Origin: an uncultured bacterium | GTDB lineage: Bacteria; Verrucomicrobiota; Lentisphaeria; Oligosphaerales; Oligosphaeraceae | Reading direction: 5' to 3' | DNA: 47,913 bases | Assembly (NCBI GenBank): GCA_900548225.1 | Contig: URJM01000008.1 | Location: forward strand, 1-47,913 | Part shown: in pieces, positions 17,531 to 25,584 of the stretch | Position numbering within the stretch: the first letter of the stretch is position 1 | How the letters are laid out: the number at the start of each line of letters is the position of its first letter | Notes under the pieces: generated by a model | Database searches by the model: none | Seen by the model: only the letters and a program-made list of their open reading frames with translations | What the model was told of the DNA's origin: nothing | Program-made: the position numbers and the translations under genes

Positions 17531-19492
17531 ATGGAAGACAATACAATCAACGCGTCAGCCGAGAAAACCCGCGCGGCGGTCTCGCGCGTGACACGCTCCG
17601 ACATGGGGCGTCTGGGGGCGGCTCTGTTCGGCGGCATCCTCGTCCTGGATTCATACCTGGCGGGACTGCTCTTCAGCGCCAGAATCGACCAGTTCACGAT
17701 GGATCTCTTCGCCCTGGTAGGCGCTGTAATCCTCTCCATCCCGATCTTCTGGGAGGCGGGGCGCGACCTCTTCAGGGGGGTAGTCGGCATGAACGAGCTG
17801 GTTGCGCTGGCGTTGCTCGGCGCATTCGCGTCAGGCTCCTCGAACTACCGCACGGCCGGAGCGGTAGCCTTCTTCATGCTGATTTCAATCACCATCGAGA
17901 AACGCACCGCAATCGGCGCTGAGGCCGCCATCGAGGCAGTCGTCAGGATGACCCCCAGGACCGCACGCCGCATCAAGGCCGACGGCTCCGAGGAGGAGTG
18001 TGACGCAATCCAGGATCTGAACGTGGGCGACATCTGCCGCGTCCGCCCCGGCGAAAACTTCCCCGCCGACGGAAAGATCACCAGCGGCGTCTCGACGGTC
18101 AACCAGGCGTCCATCACCGGCGAGTCCCTGCCTACCGACAAGAGCCTTGGCGACGAGGTCTACGCCGGCACGCTGAACCTCACCGGACTCGTGGAGTTCA
18201 AGGTCACCAGGAAGGGCACCGACACGACCCTCGGAAAGGTCCGCAATCTGATTGCCGACGCCGAGCAGTCCAAGATGCCAATCCAGCGCATGATCGACCA
18301 GTACATCGGCTACTACACCCCTGTTGTCTTGATGATTGCGGGTCTGACATGGTTTGTCACCAAGGACATGAGCCGTGTCATCGCGGTTCTTGTCATGGCC
18401 GTGCCCGCCGCTCTGGTTCTGGCGCATCCCTCCGCCGTCATCGCGGCGATTTCCGCCGCCTCCCGTCTGGGCATCCTCATCAAGGACGTCTCCCAGATTG
18501 AGCTTGTTGCCAAGATCAAGGCGATCATCTTTGACAAGACCGGTACCCTGACCGAGGGCAACCTGGAGGTGGCCCGCCTGGATCCCGTGGCTGACGGCGA
18601 CCTTGCGCAGCTTGTGCAGGTGGCCGTCTCCGTCGAACACCACTCCAACCACCCGACGGCCGTCGCCATCAAGAAGCTTGCCTCCAAGGTCGGCATCGAC
18701 GTGGTCGTCCCCGACAAATACGAGGAGGTTGCGGGCAAGGGTGTCAAGGCGACCGTCGGCGGCAAGGAGTGCTATGTCGGTCGTTTCAGCTGGCTTTCCG
18801 AGGTAGGCATCGATGTCTCCTCCCTGGAGGAGAGCCGCCAGAAGACCGAGCGTGACGGCATGTCCATCGTCTGCGTCGGTTGTGACGGCAAGGCCCTTGG
18901 CTGGATTGGCCTGCAGGACGCCGTGCGCCAGGTGACTCCCGAGGCGATCAAGGATCTCCACGAGATGGGGGTTTCCCGTTGCTGCATGGTCACTGGCGAC
19001 AACCAGCGCGTCGCGGATGCAGTCGCCGAGAAGATTGGCGTCACGGAGGTCTACGCCGGATGCCTTCCCGAGGAGAAGGCGAAGGTTGTGGGCGAGCTCA
19101 AGAAGAGCGGCAACATCGTCGCGGTCGTCGGCGACGGCGTCAATGACGCTCCCGCCCTTGCGGCCGGTGACATTGGCATCGCCATGGGGGCGTTCGGCAG
19201 CGACATCGCCGTCCAGTCCGCCTCCATCGCCCTTATGAACAACGACCTTCGCAGGATTCCGTTCTTCATCGGCCTTGCCCGTCAGACGCGCATGCTGATG
19301 AACCAGAACCTTGCAATCGGCCTGTCGTTCATCACCGTTGGTGTATATTTTGCGATTGCTGGCGACCTGGGCCCGATCGGGGCCGCCTTGATCCACACGG
19401 TCTCCAGCCTGCTCGTCATCTTCAACAGTGCGCGTCTCGTCCGTTCCGGCGAGTCCCTTGGCGCTTCCGCGCAGGACAAGGAGAAGGCATAG
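17531..19492 (+). CDS. P1B-type (heavy-metal family) P-type ATPase lacking the CPx motif
   Basis: A 653-residue P-type ATPase of the heavy-metal clade without an N-terminal HMA domain. Actuator motif TGES is at 196-199, the phosphorylation motif DKTGT at 335-339 (D335), the P1B-type HP dipeptide in SNHPTAV at about 374, and GDGVNDAPALA near the C-terminus. The catalytic machinery is therefore complete. In the membrane helix before the P domain, where metal pumps have CPC, CPH or SPC, this protein reads MAVPAALVLAHP: Val291-Pro292-Ala293. The C-terminal segment reads IHTVSSLLVIFNSARL, where zinc pumps such as ZntA have an aspartate just before the TG. It therefore lacks the usual thiol ligands and its cargo cannot be predicted. 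It is fourth in the SPFH operon. Confidence 0.88.
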   Translation: MEDNTINASAEKTRAAVSRVTRSDMGRLGAALFGGILVLDSYLAGLLFSARIDQFTMDLFALVGAVILSIPIFWEAGRDLFRGVVGMNELVALALLGAFASGSSNYRTAGAVAFFMLISITIEKRTAIGAEAAIEAVVRMTPRTARRIKADGSEEECDAIQDLNVGDICRVRPGENFPADGKITSGVSTVNQASITGESLPTDKSLGDEVYAGTLNLTGLVEFKVTRKGTDTTLGKVRNLIADAEQSKMPIQRMIDQYIGYYTPVVLMIAGLTWFVTKDMSRVIAVLVMAVPAALVLAHPSAVIAAISAASRLGILIKDVSQIELVAKIKAIIFDKTGTLTEGNLEVARLDPVADGDLAQLVQVAVSVEHHSNHPTAVAIKKLASKVGIDVVVPDKYEEVAGKGVKATVGGKECYVGRFSWLSEVGIDVSSLEESRQKTERDGMSIVCVGCDGKALGWIGLQDAVRQVTPEAIKDLHEMGVSRCCMVTGDNQRVADAVAEKIGVTEVYAGCLPEEKAKVVGELKKSGNIVAVVGDGVNDAPALAAGDIGIAMGAFGSDIAVQSASIALMNNDLRRIPFFIGLARQTRMLMNQNLAIGLSFITVGVYFAIAGDLGPIGAALIHTVSSLLVIFNSARLVRSGESLGASAQDKEKA

Positions 19493-19507
19493 CCTGCCGC
19501 GCCCGTG

Positions 19508-19537
19508 TATGCGCAGGCGGGTCTTTTCCTGCGCATA
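19508..19537 (+). other. Perfect 10-bp hairpin between the P-type ATPase and ABC ATPase genes
   Basis: TATGCGCAGG (19508-19517) pairs perfectly with CCTGCGCATA (19528-19537) around a ten-base loop. It lies in the 99-base gap, with no T run after it. It may reduce read-through or mark an RNA processing site that sets ABC ATPase expression. Confidence 0.55.
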
Positions 19538-19591
19538 TCCGGAACACTTTCCAAACATCTCCAGACCATTCAATCACAGGAATTAGCAAAC

Positions 19592-20797
19592 ATGGCAGAA
19601 GAACAAGGTGCCGAACTTGTGGTGGAGGCCGTCGGCCTGACTAAGATTTTCAAGGACTTCTGGAATCGTCCAAAGGCCCGTGCGGTCAATGGGCTGGATC
19701 TCAGCATCAAGAAGGGCGAGGTATTCGGCCTTCTCGGTCCCAATGGTTCGGGCAAGTCCACCACAATCAAGATGATCCTGGGGCTTCTTTATCCGACCCG
19801 TGGCGAGCTTCGCGTCTTTGGCCAGGATCCCCAGAAGGTCTCCATCAAGAGCCGCATCGGCTATCTTCCCGAGGAGACCTACCTCTACAAGTACCTGACC
19901 GCATTCGAGACCCTGGACTTCTACGGTGCGCTCTTCGGGCTTGACGCTGGCCAGCGCCGCGAACGCGCCAGCCAGCTCCTTGAGATGGTGGGGCTTGCCC
20001 ACGCCGTCGATCGCCCCGTCGGCGAATTCTCAAAGGGAATGGCGCGCCGGATCGGCCTCGCCCAGGCGCTCATCAACGACCCCGACCTTGTCATCCTTGA
20101 CGAGCCAACCAGCGGCCTCGACCCAATCGGCTGCCGCGAGGTCAAGGATGTCATCAGGCTGCTGGCAAGCCGCGGCAAGACCGTTATTCTCTGCAGCCAC
20201 CTCCTGGCCGATGTCCAGGATGTCTGCCAGAGGGTAGTCGTGCTCTACGGCGGCCAGATTCGTGCCCAGGGGCTTCTTTCCGACATTCTCCGGGAGGAGG
20301 ACAAGACCCAGATCATCACTCCGAGGCTTTCGGAGAAGACCGTTGCGGAGCTCAAGGACTTCCTTGCCACCCATGGGGTCGGCGGTCTTGACCGTGTTTC
20401 CGTTGACCATCCCGGCCGCGACCTGGAGGACTTCTTCCTGGAGGTTGTCCGTCAGGCCACCGAGCAGAAGGTTTCGACTGCCGGCGCCCACGCGCCAGGC
20501 GCGATGCCCGGGTATCTCCAGGGCCAGCCCGCCACCGGCGCGGAGATCCTCGAATCGCTGAAGGGCGACGCCGAGGAGGCAAAGCGCCAGGCAGCCGCAA
20601 AGGAGACCGAGGAGAGACTCCGTGCCGCCACCGCGGCAAAGGAGGCCGAAAAGCTCAAGGCTCTCGAGGGACTCAAGGTTGAGGAGGAGAAGCCCGAGGA
20701 AACCCAGCAGGAGAAGGACGCGAAGAAGGCCGAGGAAGACGCAAGGGCCCGCGAGGAGCTCAACAAGAAACTCGAAGGACTAAACCTCAAGAAGTAA
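19592..20797 (+). CDS. ABC transporter ATP-binding protein (NatA/DrrA type) with long charged C-terminal tail
   Basis: A 401-residue ABC ATPase. Walker A GPNGSGKST is at about 53-61, the signature is EFSKGMARRIGLAQAL, Walker B is LVILDEPTSGLDP, and the switch histidine is in CSHLL. This pattern fits exporter ATPases of ABC-2 systems. After the usual DrrA-like C-terminal domain, residues about 315-401 form an Ala/Glu/Lys-rich helical tail likely to be a coiled coil. The ATG at 19592 follows an AGGAATT ribosome binding site and matches the family start. No ABC permease is present: a terminator and ruvC follow. It is last of the SPFH/P-type ATPase group, so it might work with the polytopic SPFH protein, with a distant permease, or in a non-transport role. 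Confidence 0.9.
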   Translation: MAEEQGAELVVEAVGLTKIFKDFWNRPKARAVNGLDLSIKKGEVFGLLGPNGSGKSTTIKMILGLLYPTRGELRVFGQDPQKVSIKSRIGYLPEETYLYKYLTAFETLDFYGALFGLDAGQRRERASQLLEMVGLAHAVDRPVGEFSKGMARRIGLAQALINDPDLVILDEPTSGLDPIGCREVKDVIRLLASRGKTVILCSHLLADVQDVCQRVVVLYGGQIRAQGLLSDILREEDKTQIITPRLSEKTVAELKDFLATHGVGGLDRVSVDHPGRDLEDFFLEVVRQATEQKVSTAGAHAPGAMPGYLQGQPATGAEILESLKGDAEEAKRQAAAKETEERLRAATAAKEAEKLKALEGLKVEEEKPEETQQEKDAKKAEEDARAREELNKKLEGLNLKK

Positions 20798-20825
20798 TTC
20801 GCCTCCGCTTAATCGAAGACAAAGT

Positions 20826-20876
20826 CGCCGCAGCGCAGGGAAAACGCATCCCTGCACACTGCGGCGTTTTTCTTTT
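20826..20876 (+). terminator. Strong intrinsic terminator of the SPFH operon
   Basis: CGCCGCAG (20826-20833) pairs with CTGCGGCG (20859-20866), and inside it GCAGGGA (20835-20841) pairs with TCCCTGC (20849-20855). A T-rich run (20867-20876, one C) follows directly. Confidence 0.9.
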
Positions 20877-20911
20877 ACGACGCCTCGGCGGGGAACGTCC
20901 AGGCAGGAGAT

Positions 20912-20917
20912 TATATT
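20912..20917 (+). promoter_or_regulatory. TATATT -10-like box immediately before ruvC
   Basis: TATATT in GATTATATTTTC, ending only six bases before the first possible ruvC ATG at 20924. If it is a -10, that ATG would sit at the transcription start, giving a leaderless message. Confidence 0.45.
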
Positions 20918-20923
20918 TTCGGC

Positions 20924-21589
20924 ATGCGCATAAAGAACGACGAAAAACTCCAGGCGCTTCTTGCGGCGTCTGAAGCCCGCGCGCACGGCGACAGGGCCGT
21001 TGGGCAAAGGCACGCCTGGGAGGTGCGTCAACTCTCCGGAAAAAAGACCTCCCCGCTTGTCGTGTCAGCCGCAGGCCTCAAGGAAAAAGTCCGAATCCTC
21101 GGAATGGATACCGCGTTGCGCAAGACTGGCTGGGGGATAATCGACGTCGTGGGGAAGAAGTGGGTGCCCGTCGACTGCGGCGTGATTGTCAATCCGCCAA
21201 AGTGTTCCATAACGGATTGCATGAGGCATCTCAACAATGCAATCAAGGGGCTTCTGGAACGCTACTGCCCTGACGCGGCGACAATCGAGGGCGGGTTCTA
21301 CTGCAAGAACGCCCGCACCGCAATCGTCCTGGGCACCGCGCGGGGAGCCGTCCTGGGCGTCCTTGCAGAGGCGCAGCTGCCGGTCTACGAATACGCCCCT
21401 AGGACCGTGAAGCAGGTGGTTTCCGGCCGCGGAGACTCCACCAAGGAACAGGTGGCGCTCATGGTCTCGAAGCTTCTGAAAATTCAGGTCGACAACCTGG
21501 CGAATGACTCCACGGACGCACTTGCCCTCGCAATCTGCCACGCAGCCGCACTCATGAATCCCGCTGTCGAACTGGAAAAACCATTGTGA
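20924..21589 (+). CDS. ruvC: Crossover junction endodeoxyribonuclease RuvC
   Basis: Holliday junction resolvase. The RuvC fold acidic residues are present: D in ILGMDTALRKTGWG, E in ATIEGGFY, and the DSTDALALAICH block with the last two aspartates. Glycine-rich GTARGAVLGVLAE and the YAPRTVKQVVSGRGDSTKEQV stretch are also typical. From the ATG at 20924 the protein has 221 residues, about 50 more at the N-terminus than usual (about 170). The GTG at 21062 would give a standard-length protein starting VSAAGLKEKVRILGMD. The ATG lies six bases after a TATATT box, so the choice of start is open. ruvA and ruvB are not in the window. Confidence 0.9.
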   Translation: MRIKNDEKLQALLAASEARAHGDRAVGQRHAWEVRQLSGKKTSPLVVSAAGLKEKVRILGMDTALRKTGWGIIDVVGKKWVPVDCGVIVNPPKCSITDCMRHLNNAIKGLLERYCPDAATIEGGFYCKNARTAIVLGTARGAVLGVLAEAQLPVYEYAPRTVKQVVSGRGDSTKEQVALMVSKLLKIQVDNLANDSTDALALAICHAAALMNPAVELEKPL

Positions 21590-21665
21590 TAAGACAAAGG
21601 GCCAGTGACGGGGCGATTTGAGAAATCCCTGCACGCCACCAACCAATTTCCACTCCTTTCCCCCA

Positions 21666-22586
21666 ATGAGCATATCAGTAAACCTAGGCGGTATTTTCCT
21701 GCGCAATCCCATTGTCACCGCATCGGGGACATACGGGTATGGCCGTGAGTATTCGGAGGTCGTCCCCTCGTCGAAACTTGGCGCGATTACAGTCAAGGGT
21801 GTCTCCCCCTTTGAGAATCCCGGCAATCCGATGCCCCGGACAGTGGAGGTCTACGGGGGGATGCTGAATGCGATCGGCCTTGAGAATCCCGGTCTTGAGA
21901 AGTTCATTTCCGACGCGGATTATCTTCCCTACCTTCGGACATTGGAGTGCCCGGTGTTTGTCAACATCTGGGGGCGCACCGTCGAGCAGTATGCGGAGGT
22001 GGCGTCCCGCCTTGATTCGGAGCGGGAGGGGATTGCCGCGCTTGAAATCAACATTTCCTGTCCCAATGTGAAGGCCGGGGGGATTGCCTTCGGGACTGAC
22101 ACGGTGGAGGCGGCGCGTGTCGTATCCGCCGTCCGTGCCGCCACCTCGCTTCCGTTGATTACGAAACTCTCCCCCAATGTCTCGAGGATTGGCGACTTTG
22201 CGCGCGCCGTGGTGGATGCCGGAAGCGACATGGTCTCCCTTATAAACACCCTCACTGGGCTGTCAATCGACCTGGAGACCCGCCGCAGCAGACTGGCCAA
22301 CTTCACGGGGGGCTTCTCAGGGCCCGCCCTGAAGCCCGTCGCCCTCAGGATGGTCTACGAGGCGCATCAGGCCGTGCCAAATACCCCGATTATCGGCATG
22401 GGCGGAGTCAGGAACGGGCTTGATGCGCTGGAATTCATGATGGCGGGCGCCACCGCGGTCGGAGTCGGCACCGCAATCTTCTCAAATCCGCGCTGCCTCC
22501 TTGCAATCCCCGAGGAGATGGAGCAGTGGCTGGACGCACACGGGGTCGCATCCGTCGAGGAAATCATCGGCACCCTCGAAAGATAG
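21666..22586 (+). CDS. pyrD: Dihydroorotate dehydrogenase, class 1B catalytic subunit
   Basis: FMN enzyme that oxidises dihydroorotate to orotate in pyrimidine synthesis. The 306 residues and the motifs FLRNPIVTASGTYGYGREY, KGVSPFENPGNPMPR, NISCPNVKAGG and GMGGVRNGLDALEFMMAGA fit the NAD-linked PyrDB type, which needs the iron-sulfur/FAD subunit PyrK. No pyrK gene is adjacent. The frame is open to 21618, but the ATG at 21666 (MSISVNLGG) matches the family start. A large hairpin and the rpsO promoter follow. Confidence 0.93.
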   Translation: MSISVNLGGIFLRNPIVTASGTYGYGREYSEVVPSSKLGAITVKGVSPFENPGNPMPRTVEVYGGMLNAIGLENPGLEKFISDADYLPYLRTLECPVFVNIWGRTVEQYAEVASRLDSEREGIAALEINISCPNVKAGGIAFGTDTVEAARVVSAVRAATSLPLITKLSPNVSRIGDFARAVVDAGSDMVSLINTLTGLSIDLETRRSRLANFTGGFSGPALKPVALRMVYEAHQAVPNTPIIGMGGVRNGLDALEFMMAGATAVGVGTAIFSNPRCLLAIPEEMEQWLDAHGVASVEEIIGTLER

Positions 22587-22607
22587 GCCAGGGCGGATTT
22601 GACGCCA

Positions 22608-22666
22608 GGCCAGGACATCGCCCCTCCCGCAGGAAGACTCCGTTTTTTGCGGTCGATATCCTGGCC
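22608..22666 (+). terminator. Two-tier hairpin between pyrD and rpsO
   Basis: The outer arms GGCCAGGACATCG (22608-22620) and CGATATCCTGGCC (22654-22666) pair at 12 of 13 positions. The inner arms CCGCA (22627-22631) and TGCGG (22648-22652) also pair. It lies 21 bases after pyrD and just upstream of the rpsO promoter, so it probably ends pyrD transcription, although no T run follows. Confidence 0.5.
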
Positions 22667-22672
22667 ATTGGC

Positions 22673-22700
22673 TTGCAAACAGCCTGCGTACAGGTATATT
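22673..22700 (+). promoter_or_regulatory. Promoter of rpsO-pnp
   Basis: TTGCAA (22673-22678) and TATATT (22695-22700) are separated by 16 bases. This is the only TATATT box in the window with a good -35 partner. The leader to the rpsO ATG is about 110 bases. Confidence 0.65.
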
Positions 22701-22819
22701 ACGGCTTTCGCCCGAGACTGTTTATTCACTGGGCCACGACCGAATCAGATTTTCTGGGAAAGGTATTCCCTAGTCTGGCCTGGGGCAGTGAGAAGGGCGG
22801 ATTGCATACTAGGCATATC

Positions 22820-23083
22820 ATGACCAAAGAAGAAAAACTGGCCACCATCGAGCAGTTCAAGCGCTCCGACAATGACTGCGGTTCCGTCGAGGTTCAGGTC
22901 GCCCTGCTGACCGGACGCATCAAGGAACTCACCGAGCACCTCAAGATTCACAAGAAGGACTTCAGCACCCGCCGCGGCCTCATCGCAATGGTCAACCAGC
23001 GCCGCAGCCTCCTGAAGTATCTCTCCAAGAACGACTTCGCTCGCTACACCGCCCTCGTCGCCAAGCTTGGTCTCCGCCGATAG
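22820..23083 (+). CDS. rpsO: Small ribosomal subunit protein S15
   Basis: Primary 16S rRNA-binding protein of the 30S platform, 87 residues (usual 88-89). It starts MTKEEKLATIEQFKRSDNDC and contains the conserved VQVALLTGRIKELTEHL, HKKDFSTRRGL and RRSLLKYL blocks. A long upstream in-frame extension is untranslated leader; the ATG at 22820 matches the family. pnp follows after 21 bases, the widespread rpsO-pnp pairing. S15 often represses its own translation by binding its leader; the roughly 110-base leader here would allow this, but I cannot identify the site. Confidence 0.97.
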   Translation: MTKEEKLATIEQFKRSDNDCGSVEVQVALLTGRIKELTEHLKIHKKDFSTRRGLIAMVNQRRSLLKYLSKNDFARYTALVAKLGLRR

Positions 23084-23104
23084 GCCGAGAGGAGGTGCGA
23101 AATA

Positions 23105-25207
23105 ATGAGTCTTGAACAAGTTACCATCGACATTGGCGGTGGACGCTCCATATCCATCGAGACAGGCAAGCTGGCGCTTCTCGCCAATGGCTCTGTCGTG
23201 GTGAAGCAGGGCGGAACCACTGTCCTGGTCTGCGCCTGCGCAGCCGCCCCGAGGGAAGGAATCGACTTCTTCCCGCTTTCGGTCGAATACCGCGAACGCT
23301 TCGCAGCCGCGGGGAAGATTCCCGGCGGATACTTCAAGCGCGAGGGACGCCCCACCGAAAAGGAGATCCTCACCGCGAGAATGACAGACCGCCCACTCAG
23401 GCCGCTCTTCCCGGAGGGATTCAACAACGAGGTGCAGATCGTCTCCACCCTCTTCTCCGCCGATGGAAAGCACGAGGCCGACGTCCTGTCGATCCTCGGC
23501 GCCTCCGCCGCCCTCATGGTCTCCGACATCCCCTGGAACGGCCCCGTAGGAGCCCTCAGGGTCGGACGCATCAACGGCGAGTTCGTCGCAAACCCGACCA
23601 ATGACGAAATCACCCGCAGCGACATCGACCTGGTCTACGCCGGCGTCGAGGGCAAGGCAATCATGATCGAGGGCTGCTCCCAGGAAATCTCCGAGGAGGA
23701 GCTCCGGGATGCAATGCTCTTCGCCGACGGCATCATCGCAAAGCAGATCGCCGCGCAGAAGGAGCTTGCCGCGAAGGTGAACAAGGCGAAGTTCGAGTAT
23801 GTCCCGAACCTGCCCACACCCGAATTCCTCCAGGCCGCCGACGAATTCATCGGCACCAGGCTCCAGGACGCCGTCCAGGGCGGTGACAAGATCACCCGCC
23901 AGAACAAGGAGGCTGCCCTGAAGAACGAATACCTCACCGAGTTCGTTCCGAAGTTCGTCGACCCGGAGACCGGCGCCATGCCCAAGGCCGAGCAGGCCTG
24001 GGAAATCCTCAAGGAGAAGGCGATCCGTTCACTGGTTCTCGAACAGAAGAAGCGCCAGGACGGCCGCGGCCTTGACGAGCTCAGGCACATCTCCTGCGAG
24101 GTTGGAGTCCTTCCTATCGTCCACGGCAGCGCTCTCTTCCAGCGCGGCGACACCCAGGCACTTGTCACGGCGACCCTCTCCGGCACCGATGACGCCCAGT
24201 CCTACGATGTCATCGCGGGCGGAGTCGCGAAGAAGAACTTCATCCTCCACTACAACTTCCCGAACTTCTGCACAGGCGAGGTTGGCCGCTACGGTTCCAC
24301 TGGCCGCCGCGAGATCGGGCACGGTGCTCTTGCCGAGCGCTCGATCCGCCAGGCGGTTCCCAGCGTGGACGAGTTCCCGTACACGGTTCGCGTCACCAGC
24401 GAGATTCTTGGATCCAACGGTTCCAGCTCCATGGCGACAGTCTGCGGCGGTTCCCTCGCCCTCATGGACGCGGGCGTCCCCGTCAGCGACGCCGTTGTGG
24501 GCATCTCCGTCGGTCTTGTCACCGGCACCGACCACAGGGAGTTCCTGACCGACATCATCGGCAGCGAGGACCACTATGGCGACATGGACTTCAAGGTCGC
24601 CGGCACCACGAAGGGCATCACCGGCTTCCAGCTGGACCTCAAGATCGCAGGTCTTGACATCGAGGGGATGTACCAGGCAATGCTCCAGAACAAGGCCGCC
24701 CGCGCCAAGATCCGCGCCATCATGAGCGAGTGCATCGCCAAGCCGCGGACCGAGCTGTCCCCCAATGCCCCCCAGGTCTGCACCATCAAGATCAACCCCG
24801 AAAAGATCGGAGCCCTCATCGGCCCTGGCGGAAAGAACATCCGCGGAATCCAGGACCGCACCGGCGCGCAGATCAATGTCGAGGAGGACGGAACCGTCCG
24901 GATCTTCGTCAACAGCCAGGAGGCAATGAACCAGGCGCGCTACGACGTGGAGTCCCTCACAGGCGAAGTCGAAATCGGCAAGATCTACCAGGGCACCGTG
25001 AAGAGCGTGAAGGACTTCGGCGCATTCGTCGAAATCCTCCCCGGCCAGGAAGGCATGGTGCACATCTCCGAACTGGCAAACTACCGCGTCAAGTCCGTCG
25101 AGGACATCTGCAATGTCGGCGACAAGCTGACTGTCAAGGTCATCGACATTGACGACCGTGGCCGTGTCAGGCTCTCCCGCAAGGCGGCCCTCGCGGAGAT
25201 GGAGTAG
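23105..25207 (+). CDS. pnp: Polyribonucleotide nucleotidyltransferase (PNPase)
   Basis: Phosphorolytic 3'-5' exoribonuclease and degradosome component, 700 residues. It has two RNase PH domains (the first around GKLALLANGSVVVKQGGTTV, the second from RQDGRGLDELRHISCEVG), with the active-site region ILGSNGSSSMATVCGG. A KH domain follows (KIGALIGPGGKNIRGI), then an S1 domain (GKIYQGTVKSVKDFGAFVE) reaching the C-terminus. GAGAGGAGGTGCG before the ATG is a strong ribosome binding site. rpmE follows after 46 bases. The last residues end directly after the S1 domain, so the protein has no extended tail. Confidence 0.98.
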   Translation: MSLEQVTIDIGGGRSISIETGKLALLANGSVVVKQGGTTVLVCACAAAPREGIDFFPLSVEYRERFAAAGKIPGGYFKREGRPTEKEILTARMTDRPLRPLFPEGFNNEVQIVSTLFSADGKHEADVLSILGASAALMVSDIPWNGPVGALRVGRINGEFVANPTNDEITRSDIDLVYAGVEGKAIMIEGCSQEISEEELRDAMLFADGIIAKQIAAQKELAAKVNKAKFEYVPNLPTPEFLQAADEFIGTRLQDAVQGGDKITRQNKEAALKNEYLTEFVPKFVDPETGAMPKAEQAWEILKEKAIRSLVLEQKKRQDGRGLDELRHISCEVGVLPIVHGSALFQRGDTQALVTATLSGTDDAQSYDVIAGGVAKKNFILHYNFPNFCTGEVGRYGSTGRREIGHGALAERSIRQAVPSVDEFPYTVRVTSEILGSNGSSSMATVCGGSLALMDAGVPVSDAVVGISVGLVTGTDHREFLTDIIGSEDHYGDMDFKVAGTTKGITGFQLDLKIAGLDIEGMYQAMLQNKAARAKIRAIMSECIAKPRTELSPNAPQVCTIKINPEKIGALIGPGGKNIRGIQDRTGAQINVEEDGTVRIFVNSQEAMNQARYDVESLTGEVEIGKIYQGTVKSVKDFGAFVEILPGQEGMVHISELANYRVKSVEDICNVGDKLTVKVIDIDDRGRVRLSRKAALAEME

Positions 25208-25253
25208 AACCAATCAGGAATCAAAGTCAAATCAATCCAGGAGAATAACTGAA

Positions 25254-25460
25254 ATGAAGAGCGACATCCATCCCAAGTATGTCAAGTGCAAGGTGACCTG
25301 CGCCTGCGGAAATGTCTTCGAGTGCGAATCCACGGCCCCCGCGGTCAATGTCGGCATCTGCTCCAAGTGCCACCCGTTCTTCACCGGCAAGCAGAAGCTG
25401 GTCGACACCGAGGGACGCGTCGACGCGTTCCGTCGCCGCTATGCCAACCTGAAGAAGTAA
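25254..25460 (+). CDS. rpmE: Large ribosomal subunit protein L31 (zinc-binding type)
   Basis: A 68-residue 50S protein starting MKSDIHPKYVKCKVTCACG. The cysteines in TCACG and GICSKCHPF form the zinc ribbon of the C+ form of L31, and HPFFTGKQKLVDTEGRVD is the conserved C-terminal block. CAGGAGAATAAC before the ATG supports the start. It closes the rpsO-pnp-rpmE group ahead of an intrinsic terminator. Confidence 0.97.
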   Translation: MKSDIHPKYVKCKVTCACGNVFECESTAPAVNVGICSKCHPFFTGKQKLVDTEGRVDAFRRRYANLKK

Positions 25461-25484
25461 CCACATCCCCTTGGACACATGGGA

Positions 25485-25530
25485 GGAGCCACGCTGGGCG
25501 ATGTCGCGCGGTGCTGGCTCCTTTTTTCTT
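25485..25530 (+). terminator. Intrinsic terminator of rpsO-pnp-rpmE
   Basis: GGAGCCA (25485-25491) pairs with TGGCTCC (25515-25521), followed by a T-rich run (25522-25530, one C). Confidence 0.88.
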
Positions 25531-25536
25531 ATAACT

Positions 25537-25554
25537 ACTTGCAAATAAGCAAGT
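25537..25554. promoter_or_regulatory. Small palindrome in the prfA promoter region
   Basis: ACTTGC (25537-25542), AAATAA, GCAAGT (25549-25554): a six-base inverted repeat in an AT-rich 55-base gap, 30 bases before the prfA ATG. TATAACT and TTATAC sequences flank it. It could be an operator or part of the promoter. Confidence 0.35.
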
Positions 25555-25584
25555 TATACGCCTTGTCAGAATCCTGTTCCACTC

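Noticed and set aside
17885..19573. 562-codon minus-strand open frame across the P-type ATPase gene
   Set aside because: It is the complement of a well-conserved ATPase. Its His/Asp/Gly-rich translation is typical of antisense shadows in GC-rich genes.
24029..25213. 394-codon minus-strand frame across pnp
   Set aside because: Shadow of the pnp coding frame; its translation is Asp/Gly/Val/Leu-rich and has no domain.
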